Below are positions 12,888-27,164 of a DNA stretch of 64,000 nucleotides, in pieces. Within the stretch, counting starts at the first letter, position 1. The number at the start of each line of letters is the position of its first letter. The notes under the pieces were generated by a model that was given only the letters and a program-made list of their open reading frames with translations, was not told the DNA's origin and ran no database searches. Source of the DNA: Clavelina lepadiformis (Eukaryota; Chordata; Ascidiacea; Aplousobranchia; Clavelinidae); the NCBI RefSeq assembly GCF_947623445.1, contig NC_135245.1, positions 5,029,501 to 5,093,500 of the forward strand. Direction: 5' to 3'. The position numbers and the translations under genes were made by a program.

Positions 12888-15800
12888 TCATAATGGCACA
12901 AAAACAGCAACAGGAAGAGCTTTAACGTGGCTTGACCAATGTGAGGAGAGCTGAAAGAACTTGACATCACGCCATTCAACTCCATCGATTTTAACTACAA
13001 ACACAAAACGTTAAAAAGCTTTTATTTACTCACACCACACGTACGTTTCTCACCTTGCAATAGGCAGTGCTGGTGCTTAGAAGCGCAAATCAAACGAGTA
13101 ATATTGCTAACTGCTTGACTTTTTGAGTCAGAATCCTTTTCCTTGCCCTTCTTTCCGGGGAGGCGCACTAATAATTTTTAAACGCACTGTGGTTAAGTTA
13201 CATAAAATAAAGAGTGCACTAGCAAAAGGCAATACAATCTTACTTAAATTCTTTTTCCCCTTAGTTACAACATCCAAAGCTAGACCGGGTGAAAACTGCC
13301 TATCTCCGTTAGTTGGAATCCTGCTGACTTGAAAAGACTTGAAATTCGTTTTTAACGTGTATTTGCTTGCGTCGCGTTCCTTCCAGTAATCGACTTGAAG
13401 ACCAAGTTTTACATCCGATGGTTGATTTAAACCAGCAGGATTGCCCGGTGGAGCGGCGGTGCTTCGTTAAAACAATAAACGATCAATTCCTATATAAAAC
13501 AACTACGGACATTTAATGGAAGTTAACGTACGATACAGGGGGGGCAACTGCGACCGAGGGCGAAAGAGGTGGTGACGTCACTGCAGCGGCAGAAACCGGT
13601 AACTGATTTGACGGGTTGGCGGACGCTGAAATACATTCTTCTTTGTCCGAATCGACAGCAGCTAGCAACTCTTTTTCTCCAACCTTCACGTCCTATTAAA
13701 ACAGGGAGAGATCGTTTTTCATCTATTAGCGTTAAGTAGTGCAGAGTAAATGAAGAAGCTAACTCAGGGAAGAAGTCTGCGTGGTACTACTGATGCCACA
13801 TTACACGTCATGCCCGGAAGCCGTGTGACCTCATTTCCGGCTTACACACAACGCAAACACTGTATGTGTTTGGCACGATTTTCTTCTGCGTTTTTTTTAA
13901 AAGGCTCTTAACCCGCATAGAGGCGGACCCAATCATGCTAGTCTAATCAGTAGCGTGAACTTATTTACACAGTATGGCACCCCAGTTTACAATAACACTC
14001 TGCACAAACAAACCCTAAAGCAGAATGCGATTACGGTACACACAACGCCTATAGAAGGTAACAAATTGAATTTTCGTTCCAATATAGTAACGGCCGGTAC
14101 ATAACAAGCAACTTATGTGATTAAGTGACACATAATCCCGTCTTCGAAAGTTTTCATTTGGGCTAAGTTACTGTATATAGCACAACCTAAGCGAAATGTC
14201 AGCAACCCAAATCTAGCTTCAATGATGCAGGTGGTTTTCTGATACCTGGATCGGCATCTCGCACCACGCCAACGCCAAAGGCGTTATAGTAGTAGAAATA
14301 GAATGTCCTATATCACAAACGTAATACTTACAAACGATTATTCAGTTCACGTTTTATTAAATAGTCAGGACGGCGTTACGTTATCGCTTATACGGGTTTA
14401 AGTCTTGCGATCACTTTTCTAAGTCCTAAGATAAAGATTGCCGTACCAAACCATACGACAAAATAAACTATATACAGTAACTAAATATGACTCCGGAAAT
14501 TATTGACGTTTGTGCAGGACTGCCATAGAGAAACGTATGAGCAATTCCAAAGTGAACACACTGCATAAGTTTTCAGAGTTTAAAAGTTGCAACAGTGTTA
14601 GAAACATGTCATAGTTGAAACGTTTGATTTCTTTAATACGTTTTTTATCGCCCAGTTAAGTCTTGACTTTATTTTTCGTCAATTTTATCAACCTCGGAAA
14701 ACTCGAAGTGGTTTCCAAGATTTCTTCAAGTTAACAAGCTGCACTGCATTCGTTTGGCGGAATATTCTGAGGTAAAATACGTTTGCCTTATTCAACTTAA
14801 CATACTTGTAAAAGTTCACAAGGTGATAACGAAATGCGTTGAAGGACTTGTGTTTTACGGCACCGTTTGGTCGTAACATTCCTCTAACTCATGCTCATGG
14901 GAGATCTTTATCAGGTCAAAGGAAAAAGGTTATGCGATTAGGTTATCGCCAACTTGTTGCCAAGATAGTGCATGAAGTCCGTACTCGCACGCAGAGCCCC
15001 TTGAATAGATTTTACAAGGGGTATTTTATGGTAAATACAGCAGTTACTTACACATATGAAGGGAAGAAATTTTTGAGAACAATCTTCATCACCGCTGTAA
15101 AATACAAAACCAAAAGTCGTGAGAGAGAACTGGAAAAGTTACCATTAAAGCCGGGGAAAGGCGATGAAAGGATATTTTACAAAAAAGGACACCCTATTTT
15201 CATCCACATCACAAATGCAGCAACAAATACTACTCCTGCCTAACCAACCTCGTTTGACGAAATGTGAGCATAGCTTCGGCTATTGTGAGCGGAGTGACGT
15301 AGGACGCTTCGCTAATGTATTCTTTAAGTTTGGAGGCGACAGTCAAAACAACTTGCTTCTGGTCATTCGACATTGCCTGACTTGCAGGCAAATCAAGGAG
15401 TTTTTCAACTGATTCTTTCCACGACGATTCGCCAAACAGCGTTGAGTATCTCACGTCAATGCTCGATAAATGCCTGGAAAGTTTATGGGAGCCTGAAAAG
15501 ACAATGCATGAAGTTACTGAAGATTGATGAATGCCTCCTCACTATACAACTTAAGCTAAACCAATAGAACTGAAAAGAGTTCATCGAGCAAATAACCCAA
15601 TACAGTACCAACTACCAAGGTTGCCAAGCAAACTTGGTACAACTATAACGTGACAGTTCTTTGAACTCTCTTTAAATGAAAATTTCATTCAACACAGCAA
15701 TTTAACTTGTCCCGATGACATATCTATATAAGTTTTATATCTGTCTATTAATGCTTTACCTAAATAAATGCAAAATAAGAAATGCTAATTTAGATCACTT

Positions 15801-18800
15801 AAAATTATGTCTAATTCAAATGGACCCTATATACATTTACTTTTCAAAGCGTACTATGCGATTGCTGATGTTATGGTATCTGGCCCGTAAAAACACAGAT
15901 TTCAATGTAATAATGCAATCGGGCTTAGATATATTCGGTCATTTCATGAACACTGTAACGCATCTGCCTGTCACCGCTATCTCTCCAATGCTAGAATTTA
16001 TTGCCACCTTTTCTCTTTGAACTTCAATTGGCAGTCTCTTACACAGGCAAGAAGACAACTTTATCAAACATTTTAAATGAACAAGTTTTCCTCTTACCAA
16101 GTGGAACAACGAAAAAAATGAGATAACTTTGCCAGTCTGGTGATCTGGTTGACAAATGTTCCACGAACTGGCGCAGAACGCAGTTGAGAAAAGCGTCTGA
16201 TCCTATTACAGCTACTTTCACCGGCGTGGGCGATTGCGAGTTGCTGTTTAAGCTAAAAACATTGTATAACTAATCACGGACAAATAACGATGTTTTCATA
16301 TGTATAGCAAATACAATAATACATACACCGTTATGAATGAAACCTGAAAGGATAAAAGCGGCAATCATTTGTATCTTAACATGAAGGTCAGCAAAGAATA
16401 ATAATTACCAGAGTTTACAAAGATTAACCTGCTTCAACTCACTATTTCTGTAATCTTGTTAGAAAAACAGTGAATGTCGTTTGAACATCTTGCAGTGAAT
16501 GAGTGACGACGGACGGAGGAAGTCCAAGGAACGAAAGCTTTACAGCGTTAGCAAAGTAACGACCATATCTGTCGTTGCCATCAATCAAGAGCACACTTTC
16601 AGGCAAGCCATCTTCAAGATCCACAGTGAAAAGAGATTCGCCGCTAACTGGTTCATTATGAGTGCCCTGAAGATAAAAGAATGGAAAAATATGTTTTAAA
16701 ATCAAAATATAGAAAAGCGTGACAAAATGCCAAGACTTGAAACATGCTAAATGGTATAACAAAACAGAAAGTGAACCTTGGAAAAAAGTAACATATTTTG
16801 ATTTTTAGGCTTTTCTATAGGAGTAAATAACATTTAATGCTTTTTTTATTCTACATGGTCAACACTTTTACCATCAGTCCGTAGTTTTCATGCTGCAGCC
16901 AGCAATCTTTCATAAATATTTATGTAATTGTGTATTGAATACTCATAACTTGTTAACAAAACTGAAGCTTGAAACATGCTCTTCTGCACTTGAATTATGA
17001 CAAATGTGATAAGAGTTTCATACCGACAACTTCTCCTTGTGTGTTTCTGAAGATGGAGCCTCTCGAAATGATGCAGATCGTGAATGAGGTTTCTTGGAAG
17101 TGTCATGGGATTTGGCACTTTTAACTTCTGGCGAACTTGGGGCAGAAATAGTTTTGGAAGTTGCTTTGTTTTGTCCTACAACATGCACAAACCTATGTAT
17201 AATTCATAACTTCATGAACATTAGCAAATAGCATATTTCACTCTTCACATTTCCAGTAGAGAATGTAATTGCATACATGCAATGCATGAAATATAACCCT
17301 CTGTCTCTGAAAAAATATTCTTTTAAGTATTTCCAAGTTAAATATTCTAAATTAGTGGTGGGTCAACTTTTGCTATGATAGTCCAAATCTTTCATTATGT
17401 ATAACTGACTGTCTACCATGTTTTCACCCTTAGTTAATCGGTCTTTAAACTATTTCTAACATCAATAAATGTGGTGAAAACATGGAAGTAGTTTGGGCTA
17501 AGTACCTAACAATAGCAGAATTCATTTTTAAACAATAGAAAGGCGTAAAATTTTCCAGTGATGAGGACCGAACAGTTAATAAAAATCTAAAGCCTGATTA
17601 CTTCAATTTGTAACTTTCAGTTTCGGTTCAAAGTGTAAACGAATGCGTATAAATGTCAATGAAATAGTTCAATTTGATATATTGCCCATTACATTATTAT
17701 TAATATACAGTACACAGTTTGCCGACCATTAAGACAAAACCATACATGACAAGGCAAAAAATTAAACTGTTATGCACCAAATTTCCATGACATATACCAT
17801 ATTATATACACATTTATAGACATACTTGGTGATAGTGAATACTGCGATGTCATGTTTGCTTGCCCACATACTTCAGCATTTGCCATTTGATTTCCAGTCT
17901 CAACAGAATCATATGAACCAGATAACCTCTTGGAGACATGCAGAGATGATATCTGGTAGCAACAACTACACATATTACAAAAATCTAAAATACCACAAAT
18001 ATGGCAGGAAATGGCATAAATACAGGCATGGGCATATTTTACAAGTGATTTACAATCTATTACTTTTTTACCTCGTCATCAATGAAAGTTTGTGAGTTGT
18101 TAAGGTTTCTGACATCTCTTGTAAAGATATTCTGTTATACATGAAAAGTAACATAATGAACACAAACATGCGACAAACGATTTAGAATTAGTCTAATTGC
18201 AATGCATAATATAACAAGCATAATGGTTAGTGGCATTGACACAGAAAGATTACTTGTACAGAGTAAAGACACGAATATCAACAAAGGGCGGGGGATTTGT
18301 CCCCATGACATTATTAATAGTAGCATTTTCAACATGTAAAAAATCAGGAAAACATGAAAGAAAATTGTGGTGACTCTGCTTATTACGGTATTAATATTAT
18401 TGTTATAACATTAGTAACAACAAGAGAAACTTCTCCTTACGCGAAATAAAGTAATGTGTGATAATCTTGAAACAAAAAATTCAATTTCATATGGCTTATA
18501 CTGGTAAGTTTTGCAAACATCTTCTCAACTTCACTCTATAATGTTACAAGAAACATTCTGATATGACTAGTTATCATAAAATTACTCTAAAAATATGTTT
18601 AACTCACCTGGTCTGCACTGGTTTGCTCTCTTAAGCTGCAGATTTCTGTCTGGGAACTTGAATGAGAAATCCGATCAAAAAACGGCCTGAAACAGGAAAA
18701 GAAGATGATGCGATTATCTTGGAATGGAAAAGTATAACACTATCATCCTATTATTATTATCAAGAAATCATATTATTATCTACATTTACCTGTAATAAAA

Positions 18801-21800
18801 ATTGTAAAAGAAATCCACAGCAAATTGCTCATGTTTTGGTTATATCCCTATTGTTATTATATTTTCCCAGAGTGTTACTTGGGTTATTTCAAATCAGAAG
18901 TTACCATGTCTTTTTGAGTTTACTAATGCCCATTAAGTTTATTAACAACACAATATTTAACATAGAATGGATCATCCACAATATAAAAGTTCAGATGTCA
19001 TTTAAGAGTTAAGATGTACAGAACATTTCACAATTTCTATTGCAGTATATATATGGCCCTCTACTTACAATGCAAGCCGTATTAGTAATAATAAATGGAC
19101 ATTTGAATAATATGAAAAAGATGTGCAGGCAAACCTAAGTGTTGGCTTCGGAGTGGAAACAATACTTATGTTGTCTTCAATATCTGGACAACTGTCACTT
19201 AAGTTAAAATCTTCCAACTCATCATAAAGAAAATCGTAATCAATGGGAACTTGAGGATGACTGTCTGGATCTTGTTCCATATCTGGCTCCAGACCCTAAA
19301 ATACAATTAGATTACAAATAGCTTATGTATGGCAAATTGCTTTATTTTTCAAGTATAAGTGACACACACTGGCAAGTGGAATACATTTTATCAAAATTTA
19401 AAGCTTGAGCATTGCTGCCTATAGAGAGAAGATTAACACCTACTTCATCAGCCACTTGCTTAAACTTTCTGAGAAGTGCAGCAACCTTTGTCTTTATAAA
19501 ATTTTGCTGCCGAGATGAGGATGACATTCTTACTTTTCTCCTGTTTTTATGCTTCTGCGCTCGCCCGTCTGTGTCAACGTATTCCTATAAGACGGCATAC
19601 ACTTTGCAATCTGTCATTATTCAATACAGTTTGACAATAATTTAAGATAAGCTTAGTGAGCACCAGTCATGGCTAGTAATTATCATGATGCATAGAACAA
19701 TGTTTTGTCGTTTCAAGCGATATTATACAGTAGTTCTTCTAATCGCTTATCTTCGCACAACTAAGCATGACAAAACTACAGAGTGACGACACATCCAGCT
19801 GTGTCCATACAACCATACAACCATTCTTCAATTACACACGGCAACAGGAGTGGTATAAATTATTTACAATTAGATAATCCTATAATATTTTGGATTTGGA
19901 TATATATATTTTGGAATTGGTTCCTGAGCGAATATAAATATATACCTGATTATTATCACTACCCATGTCCTGGTCTGAGGAGAAAGTTTCCTCATCATCA
20001 TCTGAGTAATTATCAACATCAGGAGATCGATCTTCAAAAAGAAATAAATAGACTAATTGCAAAATAAAGACAACTTTGCAATCACTACTAATATTACTTT
20101 TATCTAAATATAATTTTCTTAAAGCTATCATTATCATTAGAATTACAAAACCACAATAGACTGAAATCAATGTATTATGCAAGACAAATGTTTAAACAAT
20201 ATACAATATGTAGTAGTTATACTGTAAATCCGTAATATAGGAGAAGAAATTACCATACTTTATTAAAAAAAATGCCAGTGGATACAAAATTTGTTCAAAG
20301 TACATTAGTTGTGAAGCTGTATTGCACCAAATGTTTATCAAACCTGCGCCACTGTGCTTTCCAGCTCTGTCAGATTCCACATCAGCATCAATGGGCAAAC
20401 TGTTCATGCTTGAGATTAGTATGTGAGCCGCTAAAATAAGTTCTTGGTCCTTTCCTGCTGTGAACACATCCAGGGCAGATTCAGACACGATAGGACACTG
20501 AATTATCTGCAAATCAATGAAAACTTCAGGTTGATATCCACAGGGATTGAGGTTTCTATGTTAGTCTAGGCAACTTATCTTCATTGAAAACTTTCACAAA
20601 TATACGTAAAGTAAAATGCTGTAAAATAAATTCAAATATTTAAAGTTCAAATGCAACATTTTAATAAACACAACTGTACAGGAAAGCAAATTAAAAAAGT
20701 GAAATTGAATGAAAACGAGCAAATTACTTGTGCCATATCAACTCTACCCACAGCAAGCGTCTTATACCCAAGCATTGCACGATTTTTGTATCTTTTCTTT
20801 CTCTGCAGCATAATCTGCAACCTATTCTCGTCTCTCTTCACAAAATGAGGATACTACAACAATAAAAAAATTCAGAAATTAGTTACGAAAGAAAAATGCT
20901 TTACAGAACATTGCACATTGCTTTCATAACAACAGTGTAGACATTTCACAAATTATTTTCAAAGGTACGATGATTAATTAACGGATGTAAATGAGATTTT
21001 ACGCTATTTGAAAAGCACAATTAGCATTTAGCAACACAAAAAACTTTTGTTTTACAACAATTCTTACTTATACTACTTTTATCATAGATATACTATATAC
21101 CTATTATTTTTCATAAATATATTTTCAAGTTATCATTTGAAGTAATAATAGCATGCTCTGGGCTTTGTGGAGTATAAACCAACACAAAAATATCGTAAAT
21201 GATTCAGTTGGAAAAAAATCACCTGCAGGGAAAAGGTTAGTTCTAGCTTTGTGTTAGCAAGTCCATTGCTTTGTAAAAAAATTTCATTTGAACGAAAGAC
21301 ACGCTTTGAACCCTGTAAAGTAAGTATTTATAAGCTACAAGGTAAGCAATCAAGCAAATTGCTAGCTAAAAGCATCAATAAATAAATTTGGGGTGTGAAA
21401 AAAGAAGTTAGCAATTCTATATACTGTATATGATTTCAGTCTAACATTAAAGTAAAGTTCTGAATTACACTATCTACTCTTAACTGCATTAGAACTATTG
21501 CAAAACAACATACTAAAAATACATACTTGCATTTTGACAGCAATAAACACTGAAGGCAAGTCCTTGTCCAACTCTTTGAGGACTATCAGTTTACAAACTG
21601 TGATGGTGCATATTCTACATGATAAAAACTTTTTAAAAGAGTAAATTATAACAACAACGTTGGCCAGGACAAGCTACCAATACTGGGTGAAAGTTTTAAA
21701 GAATAACCAACATTATTCGGCAATTGAACAAACCTTGGAATACAATTTGAAGACGATTTATCAATGTCCCAAGTGGCAAATAAGTTCATTGGGACAGAAG

Positions 21801-21825
21801 CCTGTCCACCACTGGTCTTATTCAT
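12888..21825 (-). CDS. PACS: Phosphofurin acidic cluster sorting protein (PACS1/PACS2 orthologue)
   Basis: Nineteen exons, from the 5' end: 21825-21734, 21614-21527, 21312-21223, 20853-20728, 20506-20344, 20031-19946, 19584-19444, 19295-19135, 18686-18608, 17952-17826, 17175-17024, 16666-16443, 16252-16098, 15492-15249, 15094-15052, 13692-13532, 13461-13244, 13167-13054, 12994-12888. All phases agree, giving 856 residues (vertebrate PACS proteins are about 890-960). PACS links acidic-cluster cargo such as furin to AP-1 for trans-Golgi retrieval. PACS2 also acts at ER-mitochondria contacts. Family landmarks: VPMNLFATW at the start; LIVLKELDK and SKRVFRS, then [14 protein letters not shown] (cargo-binding FBR region); an acidic [15 protein letters not shown] linker; [21 protein letters not shown]; and the C-terminal [15 protein letters not shown] acceptor sits one base before the ATG, as in trans-spliced genes. 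Whether it matches PACS1 or PACS2 is not decidable; a single pre-duplication orthologue is likely. Confidence 0.95.
20066..20292. repeat. PACS intron segment duplicated at 27503-27736
   Basis: These 227 bp lie wholly inside the PACS intron between the exons at 20031 and 20344. They recur almost base for base, in the same orientation, at 27503-27736. Differences are one T/C change, a 5-8 bp replacement near CTATCATT, and one extra A in a run. No inverted ends or target duplication were seen. Confidence 0.85.
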
Positions 21826-21834
21826 TCTGCAACA

Positions 21835-23600
21835 ATGTTTTTCTGCTAGAACTACAATTGGATTTATTGCTAAAATCACTGCGTACGCTAATGTAAATAT
21901 AATCAACCTACATTATCAGCTAAATATATATCTTGAGATTAAAACATTATCATGTACTGTTTTTGTTAGATAACGAAGGAGACAACAAGTTAAGATCTTA
22001 CTACAACTACAATAAATAAAAACAGAAAATAAAAGGGTAGGGCTATACGTACAAAACACAGACATTATTGTAACATTACAAATATATAACTTGCATTTCT
22101 TAGATTGTGTCATATGTCATTCTGTATTTTCAATTTCATCATAGTGGCTAAAAAATTCAAGTGATCATTGACAATGATATATCATACTTAACAGCTTTTC
22201 AAGTTTGAGAATGATCAAAATAGAAAAAAACAAAAACTGGATAACTATTGTAAAATGCAGACAGAAATGCAAACCCAATATAACCAAGTGGTAGGGAACC
22301 AGCAACAAGTTTAAATTGTAAAACAAATTAATATGATGTTACCCATAAGAGCAGTTACTTTTAAGTGCTCTTATGTCAAACAACACTATTTTCAACTTCT
22401 GGGTGATCTTCCACACAATGATGGCAGAAGTTGTGGAGGTGGAAGAGAATGGCAGTGTTTTGGACTTTTTGTGATATCAGCAGCAATATTTATAATCAGA
22501 ATTTTATTTCATTGCAAGTTTTACTAACTTAGAAAAGAATGGGGCGCTAATAGGCCAAGAAAATTAACTGATGATCTACTGTAGGTTCTTGAAATAAAAA
22601 TAGTAATAATATCACAAAAAACAGGCGGTGTTGGGTTCTGGTTTGCAACAACATTCTTCAACCTCATTGTAATCTTTGAGGATTAGTTGACTTATTTGAT
22701 GTGATTGGCGTGCACTGAAGTTTCAATTGTTTATTTAGTGTATTTTAAATTAGCATTCAAACAACCAACTTCGTCTCAGGGTTTGTTTATTATAAATCAG
22801 CATGAACAAGTAAAAGTTCGTCGTGCATGTTGATGAACCCCATGCATAAGCGTGCCACATATTTAAGCCTCCCATAATCGTCTACATCATCAGTCTGTCT
22901 GTGTCCCCATTAATTGACTAAAGTGGGGGTTTTCCCAATCACTTGTTCCTGAAAATGATTGTGTAATTATGGAACCTCTTGTCTTGTGAACTTATATAAT
23001 TCACTTGTACAAACTTACATATGCTAAGTATGTTGACTATTGCACAACTGAGCATGTTTCTTTCAAAAAACAAAAAATAGACGACGTCACAATTTGAGCA
23101 ACGGGGTTTAATATACAAAGGCATCCTGTGGTTGTGCACTTGCATACTATTGACCCAAGCAAATCTAGGTAACATAGTTTACAGGCTTAAGATAATAGTC
23201 TAACAGTTTGTTTGGCACACTGTGAAACCACTTTCATGATCAAAATTATGCTAAATATGTAAACAGAAACCTTTGGTTTTGTCAGCTCAGTGATAACGCA
23301 TAACTTCTTAAAATAAATGTAGTATAATATAAGCTGTAGGACTGGTTAATGGAAGTAATTGGAACAGTATGGCAGTGCATAGTGATGCAAAGCTTGCCAG
23401 TAATAATTTGTAATATGTTACAAATTATAAGTTTTTAACAAATGAAAACAAATCACTTTATTATTTTATGACAAATTCACAATGCAGCATAATGTGACCA
23501 CCAAAAGGTCGTGTGCTGAAAATACATTTTACGTTAGAAGTTCCCCAGAAATTAAAATAAAAACAACCAGCTTAATTAAATATACAATATAAAGTGTTTC
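21835..23600. other. Upstream region of PACS; no gene seen
   Basis: This is AT-rich sequence with no frame that could be matched to a known protein. It presumably holds the PACS promoter and 5' leader, but no promoter element could be identified with confidence. Confidence 0.4.
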
Positions 23601-23603
23601 ACC

Positions 23604-23683
23604 AGAGTGGTGAAGTAGCAGAATAGATAAAAGCATTATTCTGTGATTCCTAATTTATGTTAGTGGATGGAATCATGTATAGG
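23604..23683 (+). repeat. Possible degenerate tRNA-derived SINE head
   Basis: TAGCAGAATAGATAAAAGC resembles a tRNA box A region, and GTGGATGGAATCA 30 bp later resembles a decayed box B, in the order and spacing of a tRNA-derived SINE. A hAT MITE is inserted at its right edge. There is no intact cloverleaf. Confidence 0.3.
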
Positions 23684-23968
23684 CAGGGTTGCCATACCGT
23701 CCTTATTTCTAAGAAATGTCCTTATTTTCACTTTCGTCCTTATTTTTAGGGCGGAGGTTCGTATTTTGGGCATTTTGTCACCTTTACGATACCATTTTGT
23801 ACCAAAGAGATACCAAAATTATGAACATGCAGATAGTGTCTTGTTTTTTTTTTTTTTTTTTTTTTAGGAACACTGGTTGCTTTCTCCTGTTGTACACTGT
23901 TTAAGGTGGTATTCGTCTTTCATTTTCTAGTCGTCCTTATTTTTCAGTTGAGACTGATGGCAACCCTG
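23684..23968. mobile_element. hAT MITE, 285 bp, with long poly-T tract
   Basis: The ends are CAGGGTTGCCATACCGTCC and GATGGCAACCCTG, inverted repeats. TGTATAGG flanks both sides (23676-23683 and 23969-23976), a perfect 8-bp target duplication typical of hAT elements. The subterminal motif GTCCTTATTT is repeated. An uninterrupted run of more than 20 T lies at about 23845-23866. No transposase is present. Confidence 0.9.
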
Positions 23969-23976
23969 TGTATAGG

Positions 23977-26415
23977 TCAAGCTACCAAAAAAGATTTTGA
24001 TTAGGGACTTTTTCCATTTCGGATAATAACAACAAGAAGGAAAAAACATTTCGGAACACCATGTTAATGTCCCAACTACAAAACTACTGTATCTTCATTT
24101 TATTCTTTACAAAAAAATGCATTCTGCAAGGTCTATCGAATATTTTCCGCATTTTTTCCTTTTCTTATACAAATATGCGGAGTTGAAGTGATTAAATCCA
24201 CAAGCGAAATATTTTGTTATTCGGTCTTACTGGCAATATTGTACAAAGTAAAAATCACTTTGTGCGAAAAACTATTCATATAAATGATGTTGCAATATCT
24301 TTATGCTTTCAAAAATCGCAAAAAGTATTGTTCAGATTAAATTTACTTATTTACTACAATTTACAATCCAACTTCGCATAAAAGCGTTGTAACGATTGCA
24401 TTGCAGATTGCAGTGATTTTAGATTGACGTCACATTATATTCTTCTACTGCTTTGAGTCTACATGCTTTGGGGAGATTTAAAAATGTCGATGATTGACAT
24501 GATCATCATTAAAATAGAAAGACTTGTTGTGATGTGGTACTATTTTGATACTTTAGTCGTTATTCCGCTGTCATTGTTTATTAGGCTGGTGGGTAATACA
24601 CTGTGCGAAAGAAAGTACGGAAAAAGCTTATGACTAGAAGTCTCACTTGGCCATCGTTAACGGCGTCCAGGCCTAACCTTAACCTTGCAAGAGCAGAAAC
24701 TGCAGGATTTGGGACGCAAGTTTTTCGTCATAATGAGTTTTCCATGCAGGCTAAAAAGTTTGCAAACGGAAAGGCTGATATGCATTCATCAATCACCACC
24801 AAACTTTTAGGTTTCAACCACCTTGTGTTTTACGCTAGGCTAGAGTTATTTGATCACTGTTATGGCCTATAGGTCAGGTTGCTATTGCGCACCTAAGAGC
24901 GCACTTCCATTGCGTCTGAGCATTTTGCGCAAGACACTTGTCATTCTTGGAAGTTTGGCAAATCCAAGATTTTGCTGAAAACGGCTATACTCTGCAGTCT
25001 GGGCTGACTGGAAAGTATGGCAGTTTTTGAAGGGAAATTGCACAAAAACTTTTACGCTACAACGTTCACTTAAGGCTGAATTCTTTGTTTATTCGTTATA
25101 AATTGAAATTCCAACCAGCAGTTTAATCTTTTTTACTTAGGTTATTAGACCCAGGTTGGAAAGTATGCTGTTTCTGGGTGAGAATTCGTGTTTATAATTA
25201 AGTTGAAACAATTTTTAGCACATTTATTCGGTGCATTGAACGAAACTTCCCAATCTAGTTGTGTAAATGACATCACAATTTCGGTATCAGGGGAATTGTA
25301 TGCAATTGCGTCACGTGTTTGTGCACTAGACCTGTCAACTTAAACTATGTTGGGTTTGATTGAAATGAGATTTAGATTAGAAGGAAGATTTAGGTTAATA
25401 AAATATAATATTTAAGTCAGATTAGCAAGAAACTATGATATATAGCTTGGAATGTACAATTTTTTCCATTGAAACAGTAACTAATGTATGAAATTTTTCC
25501 AAAAATCACTAATTAAGTTTGTTAGTGTCACTTTTTTAATGAATTTTTGTAGGCAAAATTGACAACTTATATTTATACATGCCAAATTTTAAGTGAACAG
25601 ACAGCTATCATATCTTTAACTTTCTTTTTAATCACTTCAGTCAAGAGACTATATTGCACTGTAAAAACTCCCATAAAATCCCTATCTTTATTCTTTACTA
25701 CCTGCCTCTTAACTACTACCTGGACTGTACTTCTGAAAATTAAGACCATCTCTGACAATCTCACATGAAGAAAACCTGGTTTTCTCATAGCATTACATGA
25801 AAATGAAGACGTTGCCAGCTGTGTGATATGTAGCAACTCTTGTACTGCTACTACTATATGCAACGCATTCATATTTAAATGCCAAGCTCCCTTACTTCTC
25901 AGAGGAGTGAATTAGAATTAGTTAGGCTAATCTTTTTTCGGTGTAGTTAGCTGGTGGCAGGCGAGTCCAATGTCAAGGTCGACTCCATCCGTTCCATTTT
26001 TAATCTTTTCAGATACTCATTCGAAACAGTGTCTTATCTCCACTCATAAGCCTGGAAACAACTGTTTCTTGTTTTTCTGTTCATTATTTTTCTAAGTGAG
26101 GTATTAAGCTAGCCCATTTAGTGTATTGTACAATATCGCTTATTTTTTTGTCATTGACTCCGCATAGAGAGAATTGCAATACCAACCATTATAGTACACT
26201 AAAGCAAACCTGCGCAACAAAAGTTTGCTTCTGCACCACCATAATCGTGGTAAAAACTGTTATATTCTGCAGTCAAGGACTTAGAAATAAAACAATAAAA
26301 TAAAAGGTTTTGGCGCCCGAGCGAAGATTCAAGTCTTAGTGATAATTCATGACAGTTGAAAAGTAAAATTGTTTTTATAGATATATAAATTTTTTTTTAA
26401 AGTAAAGTGCAGATC
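23977..26415. other. Intergenic; no gene seen
   Basis: Short open frames occur (for example 24603-24872 and 25573-25872), but none has a recognisable domain, consistent splice sites or a strand preference. Nothing else is identified. Confidence 0.4.
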
Positions 26416-26419
26416 TATA

Positions 26420-27160
26420 TACAGTCGAAATCGGTTAAAGGCATAAATCGCTTTATAGCATAGCATTGCATAATCCCAAACCATTCCCATTCACTTGTGA
26501 AGAAAATTCAACGGTTAATCGCATAACGGTTAATCGTATAAATCGGTTAATCGAATAGGAATTCTTGATTGATTTGTAGACTTGTATCACTTAACCGCAT
26601 ATTTCCTTTGATGAAGTGTTAAGTTGCTTAAGATTATCCTCACCAATAAACAAAAATCATCGCAAGATCTCCCATAACCCGCAGCGATTAAATACACGGC
26701 AAGACACTGAAGACAGCAGTTGTGAATTAAAGACAGCTGTGATTAAATTCACCGCAAGGCTGAAGGCTATAGAGACAGTAGCACGTAAATAATTTGAACA
26801 ATAAAGTAAAACTTCACGAAAAAAGGCCTTTTCTACAGTGATTATGAACCACAAAACTACGTTTCATTTAAGGATTGTTACGGATCGTTACATCACAATA
26901 GAACAACAAGACTAATTTTTATTTAAGGATTGTTACGTCGCAAAGCGCAACCTTCCGTTTTTGTTTTGTGTTTTTTTTGTGTCGAAATCGAAAAGAAGGA
27001 AGCTCACTCGTTGCGTCATAATGCATTGTGTCATTCCAAAAATCGGCGGAGGAGCAAGAATGCGTGCGCCGGTGTTTAAAAGAGAATAGCGGAGAAAATG
27101 TAGGTGAAAAACGCATACATCGGTTAATCGCATAAAAAAGCTTGGCAAATTGACTATTTA
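26420..27160. mobile_element. Possible pogo/Tigger-like non-autonomous element
   Basis: The left edge reads TACAGTCGAAATCGGTTAA, which resembles pogo/Tigger ends flanked by TA. The motif CGGTTAATCG recurs three times near the left edge (about 26512-26560) and once inverted or direct near the right edge (27121). The right end is unclear: AATTGACTAT is only a weak complement. No transposase is visible. Confidence 0.4.
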
Positions 27161-27164
27161 TATA

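Noticed and set aside
14839..15243. 134-codon plus-strand open frame
   Set aside because: It lies antisense across the PACS exon at 15052-15094 and its flanking introns, and no domain is recognised.
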